This document shows, piece by piece, positions 62,501 through 64,000 of a stretch of 64,000 nucleotides of DNA (position 1 is its first letter; each line of letters starts with the position of its first letter). Under the pieces are notes generated by a model. It was not told where the DNA came from. It saw nothing but the letters and a program-made list of their open reading frames with translations, and made no database searches. This stretch comes from Patiria miniata (taxonomy: Eukaryota > Echinodermata > Asteroidea > Valvatida > Asterinidae). The stretch is taken from positions 11,261,606 to 11,325,605 of the forward strand of contig NW_024037064.1 of the NCBI RefSeq assembly GCF_015706575.1. Direction: 5' to 3'. A program made the position numbers and the translations under genes.

Positions 62501-63281
62501 GTATGTGCGGTTGCCCCACCTGACATCAAAAGCTGGATACGCTACTGACCTGGTTATAGTTTCCCACGGGTGTGTTAATTTGATAACTTGTTTTGGTTTA
62601 GCATGAATCTTGAACACCAGTCTGAAATAGTGTGTACTTGTAGGGAACTTCTCAAAATTCAGAATGCTTGGAACGTTCCAACAGGGAACATCGCCTGTGC
62701 CAAGTTCCCAATGGGAACAGCCCGGAATGACAGGTGATTCCGTGTGGGAACGTTGGTCCATGCATGTGCACGCTTACTCGGGAACAGCCCGTTCCAGGTA
62801 GCACAGTGTTCCTGAAAGGAACGTTCCATGTGGAACGGGCACGTTCCGACTTTTGAGACGTTCCCTTAGTGACACAAAATGAATTCAACTGTACTGATGT
62901 AAACAGATTTAAATACCTACCAACTTGGGAAGCCTGGTCGATCACCACAGGCTTCACCCTGTGGCGAACATCACACGCGCATTCTCCCCCGCCATCTGAT
63001 TTGCATAATGACCTATGACCCTGCAGACGGCAGTGCCCCACTTGGTTAGACGAGGTCATTCCCGTGGCCAAATTATGCGCCTTGCTGTCCACCTGCGAGG
63101 CCACGCGCTCCAGTTCGCCTCGCAAGGTGAACCCCTCGCGGGCCAGCGATTTGGTTTCGTCTGAAAGCAGTTTCATGTGTTCCGTCAAGGCCTGCACAGA
63201 CTGCAAAATCACGTCGTCTGATTCCCAAGTTCCAGTAACGCTGTCGGCCATCTCCATTTCGACATGTGTATCCGCAGACAT
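35207..63281 (-). CDS. ABCG4: ABCG1/ABCG4-type sterol half-transporter, complete, 13 exons
   Basis: CDS on minus strand: 62921-63281, 51968-52138, 51088-51205, 50180-50369, 44595-44740, 42932-43055, 40497-40611, 39763-40076, 38964-39068, 38179-38347, 37776-37876, 37238-37396, 35207-35560; all GT/AG, frame continuous, 808 residues. ABCG1/4 half-transporters dimerise and export sterols to lipoproteins. Seen: Walker A GPSGAGKS (200-207), Q-loop (Q246), signature LSGGQ (301-305), Walker B VLFFDEPT (321-328), H-loop H358, then six membrane segments (about 554-571, 582-602, 637-652, 660-685, 692-712, 779-800). Several words match ABCG4 better than ABCG1 ([30 protein letters not shown]). Human ABCG4 has 646 residues; the excess is in the N-terminus and the linker after the ATPase domain. 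Confidence 0.95.
35561..37237 (-). other. ABCG intron 12
   Basis: 1.7 kb, no element or coding segment recognised. Recurrent weakly similar words (GAGCAGTTTAAG, GAACAGCTTAAG, GGGATGGAAG) suggest ancient local duplication of the exon 13 acceptor side. Confidence 0.4.
37238..37396 (-). CDS. ABCG4: ABCG exon 12 (TM3-TM4)
   Basis: Acceptor GTTCTTTCAG right of 37396, donor GTAAGA at 37232-37237; 53 codons, phase 0. Encodes [20 protein letters not shown] and on to [19 protein letters not shown], nearly identical to human CSIVYWMT and [11 protein letters not shown]. Confidence 0.95.
37776..37876 (-). CDS. ABCG4: ABCG exon 11
   Basis: Acceptor TTTGGCAG right of 37876, donor GTAAGT at 37770-37775. 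101 bp; the first two bases complete Phe. Encodes [20 protein letters not shown] and [13 protein letters not shown], one of the most conserved stretches of ABCG1/4. Confidence 0.95.
38071..38192 (-). repeat. 61-bp tandem duplication spanning the exon 10 donor
   Basis: 38132-38192 (exon 10 end, GTGAGT donor and flank) is repeated at 38071-38131 with a handful of changes. The copy contains the same exon end and an intact second donor, ATGAAAATTTCACTCACATG on the plus strand in both. Confidence 0.85.
38179..38347 (-). CDS. ABCG4: ABCG exon 10 (TM1-TM2)
   Basis: Acceptor TTTTCTACAG right of 38347, donor GTGAGT at 38173-38178; 169 bp, phase 0 to 1. Encodes [37 protein letters not shown] and [12 protein letters not shown]. 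The donor and exon end are duplicated 61 bp downstream. Confidence 0.95.
38405..38610 (+). mobile_element. tRNA-derived SINE, full-length type
   Basis: GTGTGGCCAAGTGGTTAGGG (box A like) and GGGGTTCGAATCCAG (box B) followed by CTCTCCACCCAGGAGTATAA and a GATGGACTAGCATCCCATCC end. Same family as the amplified copy at 4722-5345. In ABCG intron 9, antisense to the gene. Confidence 0.75.
38964..39068 (-). CDS. ABCG4: ABCG exon 9
   Basis: Acceptor CTTGTTCACAG right of 39068, donor GTAGAG at 38958-38963; 35 codons. Encodes [20 protein letters not shown] and [14 protein letters not shown], the connecting helix ahead of TM1 (human FATSTLTQFCILFKRTFLSILRD). Confidence 0.93.
39365..39448 (+). repeat. 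Partial copy of the 31501-31966 MITE
   Basis: Right end only: CACCCATGTGACGGGCTC, ACCAATAGGAAT, CAGGTATTTATGAAT. Confidence 0.6.
39514..39700. mobile_element. TA-flanked MITE, pogo/Tigger-like
   Basis: CAGTCGACTCTCGTTA at the left and AACGAGTT...GACGAGACTCGACTG at the right, with TA on both sides (39512-39513, 39701-39702). 187 bp, in ABCG intron 8. Confidence 0.78.
39763..40076 (-). CDS. ABCG4: ABCG exon 8 (Ser/Asn-rich linker)
   Basis: Acceptor TTAAACCCAG right of 40076, donor GTAAGA at 39757-39762; 314 bp. Begins (V)[10 protein letters not shown], the conserved end of the ATPase domain, then about 70 residues of low-complexity Ser/Asn/Thr/Gly sequence ([27 protein letters not shown]) that exceeds the linker of human ABCG1/4. 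Likely cytosolic and disordered. Confidence 0.9.
40497..40611 (-). CDS. ABCG4: ABCG exon 7
   Basis: Acceptor CTTGTTATAG right of 40611, donor GTAAAT at 40491-40496; 115 bp, phase 0 to 1. Encodes [20 protein letters not shown] and [10 protein letters not shown], matching human LYVLSQGQCVYRG and CPTYHNPADF. Confidence 0.94.
41127..41205 (+). repeat. Minisatellite, about 21 bp x 4, between C-runs
   Basis: GGCCCCCTAGTTGGTACTAT repeated four times, with runs of C at 41071 and 41205. In ABCG intron 6. Confidence 0.85.
41366..41707 (+). mobile_element. SINE with ATT-repeat tail
   Basis: A tRNA-like head with a degraded box A and a box B near GGTTAGAGTCCAGCC (41434-41448), a 200-bp body, and an (ATT)n tail at 41686-41706. 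The tail marks the 3' end and plus orientation. Confidence 0.55.
42368..42871. mobile_element. 504-bp foldback element with TA duplication
   Basis: CAGGGTGAG...CTCACCCTG ends between TA dinucleotides. The two halves are reverse complements along almost their full length (arms about 240 bp: TGGCAGGACCAATTTTCG, CAAAACTTCATTC, GTGATCCGTGGACAGAAC), centre near 42615. Right end lies 60 bp from the exon 6 donor. Confidence 0.88.
42932..43055 (-). CDS. ABCG4: ABCG exon 6 (D-loop and H-loop)
   Basis: Acceptor GCACCGATAG right of 43055, donor GTTTGT at 42926-42931; 124 bp, completing the split Ser of the SGLDS D-loop. Encodes [30 protein letters not shown] and EMFDQ; His358 is the H-loop. Confidence 0.95.
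43281..43968. mobile_element. MITE (TCGTCGTGTCAGTGCAAC ends) interrupted by a Mutator-like MITE
   Basis: Ends TCGTCGTGTCAGTGCAAC and GTTGCACTGACGCGA are inverted; without the 463-bp insertion at 43307-43770 the element is about 215 bp, the size of its relative at 51673-51883. Shared internal words: GGGTTATTTTAAGC, GAGATACGACCTTGTT. Confidence 0.75.
43307..43770. mobile_element. Mutator-like MITE with long inverted ends, nested
   Basis: Two arms of about 210 bp (AGCCCCATAAATGTGGCC outward) are nearly identical reverse complements with a 40-bp spacer. The 10-bp sequence ACACAGTCAT is duplicated on both flanks (43297-43306, 43771-43780). Long inverted ends with a 9-10 bp duplication are typical of Mutator-like elements. 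Confidence 0.85.
44232..44427. repeat. MITE with GCATGCAA-type ends, copy 2
   Basis: CAGGCATGCAA at 44232 and TTGCATGTCTG at 44417-44427; collinear with 1640-1782 but longer and more diverged. Confidence 0.6.
44595..44740 (-). CDS. ABCG4: ABCG exon 5 (signature and Walker B)
   Basis: Acceptor TTTTTGTCTAG right of 44740, donor GTAATG at 44589-44594; 146 bp. Encodes [40 protein letters not shown] and VLFFDEPT. Val follows the LSGGQ where human has Arg. Confidence 0.95.
44741..48179 (-). other. ABCG intron 4, right-hand AT-rich part
   Basis: AT-rich and gene-free. 46648-46925 is a diverged copy of the repeat at 27298-27640. 47551-47960 starts CAGTGGCGTAGC, a terminus common in hAT-type repeats, and contains three long G-runs with no matching right end. 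44760-46600 has no recognised feature. Confidence 0.5.
46648..46925 (+). repeat. Dispersed repeat with TATA-like core, copy 2
   Basis: Same block order as 27298-27640, with TTGCTCAGATATATAAGACG here giving a better TATA box. A short inverted piece of the same repeat follows at 46926-46970. Confidence 0.5.
48180..49740 (+). repeat. Large minisatellite, about 122-128 bp unit, about 13 copies
   Basis: Unit words: GGATGGCATGGGACAGG, GGTCACCAGGGACAGG, GGGATGAAACGGTACAGGGC, TGCATGAGATGAGATGTG, ACCATGGCACAGGATGGG. CATGGCACA recurs about every 122-128 bp from 48297. Units drift and shorten toward 49740 and trail off into GGATGG-rich sequence to about 49890. Long minus-strand open frames here are repeat translations, not genes. 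Confidence 0.95.
50180..50369 (-). CDS. ABCG4: ABCG exon 4 (Q-loop region)
   Basis: Acceptor TTTTGTCTAG right of 50369, donor GTAAGT at 50174-50179; 190 bp. Encodes [40 protein letters not shown] and [14 protein letters not shown]; Gln246 is the Q-loop. Confidence 0.95.
51088..51205 (-). CDS. ABCG4: ABCG exon 3 (Walker A)
   Basis: Acceptor TTTTCTTTTAG right of 51205, donor GTATGC at 51082-51087; 118 bp. Encodes [20 protein letters not shown] then [18 protein letters not shown] with the P-loop at residues 200-207. Confidence 0.95.
51228..51455. repeat. 228-bp palindrome open on both strands
   Basis: Centre near 51341; arms of about 110 bp (GATACAGCGCTCGGGACGGT against its complement near 51455; GAAGGAATGCAGGATCA in both). 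Because it is a palindrome, both strands translate to similar peptides (KECRI, IEEVCN, DPAFL). In ABCG intron 2, 22 bp from the exon 3 acceptor. Confidence 0.85.
51673..51883. mobile_element. MITE, intact relative of 43281-43968
   Basis: TCGTCGCGTCAGTCCAACAA at the left and GTTAAACAGACACGACGA at the right are inverted; internal words match the host element at 43281-43968. Confidence 0.72.
51968..52138 (-). CDS. ABCG4: ABCG exon 2
   Basis: Acceptor TTGACATTTCAG right of 52138, donor GTATAG at 51962-51967; 171 bp, its first two bases completing Asp. Encodes [40 protein letters not shown] and [10 protein letters not shown], aligning with human ABCG4 HLKKVENHITEAQRFSHLP and on to SYSVREG. Confidence 0.93.
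53086..53584 (+). mobile_element. TTAA-type MITE, family B, copy 3
   Basis: 499 bp between TTAA at 53082-53085 and 53585-53588. Same left end (AAGGAATATATACAACATTT), central hairpin at 53250-53277 (CCAATGGTGGTCGTCC and complement) and right end (GCAGCAAAAGCC) as copy 2. Confidence 0.85.
54029..54355. mobile_element. MITE of the CCCTAAC-ended family (copy c)
   Basis: CCCAACTCCCTAGCGTC at the left, GGTGGTTAGGGTTAA at the right; body of CCATCAAAATCCATCAA words and the block ATCAATATTTAGTCACGCCA, which is shared with copy a at 7276-7492. Confidence 0.65.
55083..55412. mobile_element. hAT MITE with 8-bp target duplication
   Basis: CAATGTTTCCCCTG and CAGGGGAAACACTG ends; GCATAGTG duplicated exactly on both sides (55075-55082, 55413-55420). 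330 bp, internal CACCTCGCT repeats. Eight-base duplication and CAGTGTTTCCC ends are diagnostic of hAT. Confidence 0.9.
55970..56180 (+). mobile_element. LINE-like 3' end
   Basis: Non-coding stretch ending CCACCCAGTTGAAATAAG with an AAATAAATAATAATAA tail. Tail type and preceding motif resemble 3' ends of non-LTR retrotransposons; no coding part is left. Confidence 0.4.
58201..59645. repeat. Inverted pair of about 190-bp arms
   Basis: 58201-58395 and 59465-59645 are reverse complements (GACAGACGGGA, TTTACACTACC, AAACTAGAGGAT, AGTGACAAAGTGAAA). CCAGCGTGACAGACGGGAC occurs a second time at 58394-58412. Spacer of about 1.07 kb. Probably ends of a DNA transposon or two inverted insertions. Confidence 0.65.
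59192..60465. mobile_element. Possible CAGGGCGAGTC-ended element, about 1.27 kb
   Basis: CAGGGCGAGTCAAAAAGAAA at the left (after TA) and TTTCTTTTTGACTCGATCGC at the right are inverted over about 25 bp; the right tip has diverged. Contains one arm of the preceding inverted pair and the 60083-60396 element, so its history is composite. Confidence 0.45.
60083..60396. mobile_element. MITE of the CCCTAAC-ended family (copy d)
   Basis: Body of GAATCCATCAAAATCC words and right end GTATGTTAGGGTTAA as in the other copies; the left end is not clear. Confidence 0.45.
60982..61324 (+). mobile_element. piggyBac-like element with three hairpins and an exon-like 3' part
   Basis: TTAA at 60978-60981 and 61325-61328; ends CTCTTTCGCTACGG and CCGTAGCGAAAGAC are inverted for 13 of 14 bases. 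Three near-identical 19-bp hairpins, GAGCCGCTG-N-AGCGGCTC type, lie at about 61000, 61044 and 61146. Followed by an ATG exon with donor (61230-61298). 343 bp, too small for a transposase. Confidence 0.78.
61230..61298 (+). CDS. Exon-like start inside the piggyBac-like element
   Basis: AAAGATGGCGGCG is a strong start context; 23 codons ([20 protein letters not shown], then TKS) end exactly at GTAAGT (61299-61304). No continuation exon was found on the plus strand. It may be the first exon of the parent transposase gene kept in a deletion derivative, or a chance frame. Confidence 0.3.
61978..62050 (-). mobile_element. tRNA-derived SINE or tRNA pseudogene
   Basis: Minus strand: GATAGCTCAGTCGGTAGAGC is a perfect D-arm/box A, GGTTCAGGTCC a near box B, with an anticodon-arm-like CCGGAATGGCAATCCAG between. 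The acceptor and T stems do not pair well, so a working tRNA is unlikely. Confidence 0.55.
62640..62875. repeat. Cluster of GGAACGTTCC palindromes
   Basis: About ten GAAC/GTTCC half-sites, four as full GGAACGTTCC or close variants (62669, 62751, 62818, 62844), in 235 bp just inside intron 1 of the ABCG gene (minus strand). Each palindrome fits nGAAnnTTCn, the heat-shock-element unit, but the region could equally be a decayed minisatellite. Confidence 0.6.
62921..63281 (-). CDS. ABCG4: ABCG exon 1 (start codon, N-terminal extension)
   Basis: First in-frame ATG after an upstream stop is at 63279-63281; other in-frame Met at residues 9 and 11. 120 codons plus one base to donor GTAGGT (62915-62920). 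The phase joins exon 2 exactly. No similarity to known ABCG N-termini; residues about 23-72 are rich in Leu, Glu, Lys and Ser with heptad-like spacing. An additional upstream coding exon cannot be excluded. Confidence 0.75.
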
Positions 63282-63778
63282 GACTGCTTCTGCAAATTCA
63301 CGTTTAGCGCTTGAAACAGGTTTTTCTCCAGCAGTATTTCTCACACAGGTTCTTGATCAAACACACACTGCAGTCCATGTCACAGACATATGCTTTGTAT
63401 GTAAATGTACATGTACAATTGTAGGCTTTGTGCATACAGAAGTACTGAACATTGATAAAAATGAAAAGCCGTTCCGGTTCGGTGAAGTCAAATTCCTTAC
63501 ACAACTGCATTCAACTTCTGCTGGGCGGTTAACTTTTGATATTTTCAATTTAAATAAAAGTGTACATGTAGGCTGGAATGCAATGAGTTGATTTGAACAA
63601 TTTGATTGACAAAGCCCAAGTTTTGAGGGCTGCATGGGGTCCGTGAGTCATGTTTAATTCATGACCGGCTCGCCTTCTGGTTTTTGGGCTGGTTGAAGTA
63701 TCACTGTGCACTTCCGCTTTCATGGGTTCGGTGATGTAGGAAATGTCGTAAAGTCCATGCTGTGCATCCACTGCTTCC

Positions 63779-63894
63779 GATTGGTCAGTTGTTTGCTAAT
63801 GAAATCTGATCCTTGATTGGTCAGTTAATGCTGGGCACTGGTAACATATGTGGGTGGAGCCTGCTAATGAAAGCTAGCCCATGATTGGTCAGTT
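63779..63894 (-). promoter_or_regulatory. Triple CCAAT-box cluster upstream of the ABCG gene
   Basis: CTGACCAATC (minus strand) occurs three times, at 63779-63788, 63815-63824 and 63883-63892, with GCTAATGAAA twice between them (63795-63804, 63863-63872). CCAAT boxes in the gene's orientation about 0.5-0.6 kb upstream of the ATG fit an NF-Y-bound promoter. A local duplication made the array. Confidence 0.5.
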
Positions 63895-64000
63895 GCTCCG
63901 CATCTGCCCTTCTCTGTAGGCTTCGATGGGGTTACCTTAAAAGCACCTGGATGGCAAAAAAAAATAAAAAACACAATCTGTAGATAAAGATGGCTGGACC

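Larger units (their letters stand above)
52139..62920 (-). other. ABCG intron 1
   Basis: 10.8 kb, repeat-rich. Besides listed elements: 52390-53040 AT-rich with GTCGCA/TGCGAC words and no gene; 54360-55070 and 55420-55960 AT-rich, nothing recognised; 56180-58190 nothing beyond TACATGTA words; 61330-61970 nothing recognised. Confidence 0.6.

Noticed and set aside
62652-62920. Continuation of the exon 1 frame past the donor
   Set aside because: Reads into the GGAACGTTCC cluster and lacks ABCG similarity; the GTAGGT donor gives exact phase with exon 2.
63064-63591. Plus-strand open frame of 175 codons
   Set aside because: It is antisense to ABCG exon 1, which is fixed by splice phase with exon 2; the plus frame has no similarity or start context.
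1-64000. CRISPR arrays, operons, bacterial promoters, integrons
   Set aside because: The window is clearly eukaryotic: spliced genes, SINEs, MITEs; the only regular arrays are minisatellites and a telomere-type repeat.

Overview
The window is eukaryotic nuclear DNA, AT-rich and dense in mobile elements. It carries the ends of two large multi-exon genes, both on the minus strand. The general look (many small inverted-repeat elements, tRNA-derived SINEs, telomere-type TTAGGG motifs, frequent TACATGTA and TACCGGTA palindromes, two genes that align well with vertebrate proteins) suggests a marine invertebrate, probably a non-vertebrate deuterostome such as an echinoderm. That placement is inference; no marker here fixes the species.

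Positions 1-23441 (minus): the 5' part of a sortilin-related receptor (SORL1/SorLA type). Eight exons could be placed exactly from splice sites and reading-frame continuity: 23178-23441, 8035-8265, 6413-6574, 5787-5854, 5374-5563, 3699-3812, 2407-2576 and 407-596. They encode 463 residues: signal peptide, furin-type propeptide site and the front of the VPS10 beta-propeller with four Asp-box repeats. The gene leaves the window on the left. Intron 1 is 14.9 kb and is packed with repeats.

Positions 23442-35206: intergenic, with duplications, foldback repeats, a hammerhead-like inverted repeat, an interstitial telomere-type array and one doubtful exon-like ORF.

Positions 35207-63281 (minus): a complete 13-exon ABCG1/ABCG4-type half-transporter of 808 predicted residues, closer to ABCG4 at many diagnostic positions. 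It has a novel N-terminal extension and a long Ser/Asn-rich linker. A cluster of three CCAAT boxes lies about 0.5 kb upstream. Its introns hold a 1.5 kb minisatellite, a large palindrome, nested DNA-transposon derivatives and a piggyBac-like element with three perfect hairpins.

The two genes have no known joint biochemical role, though both act in lipid and lipoprotein handling. In human, SORL1 and ABCG4 are also neighbours at the megabase scale (11q24.1 and 11q23.3), so the adjacency here may preserve an old linkage. The mobile-element record is unusually readable: several families have exact target-site duplications (TTAA, TA, 8-bp, 10-bp) and at least four insertion-into-insertion cases.
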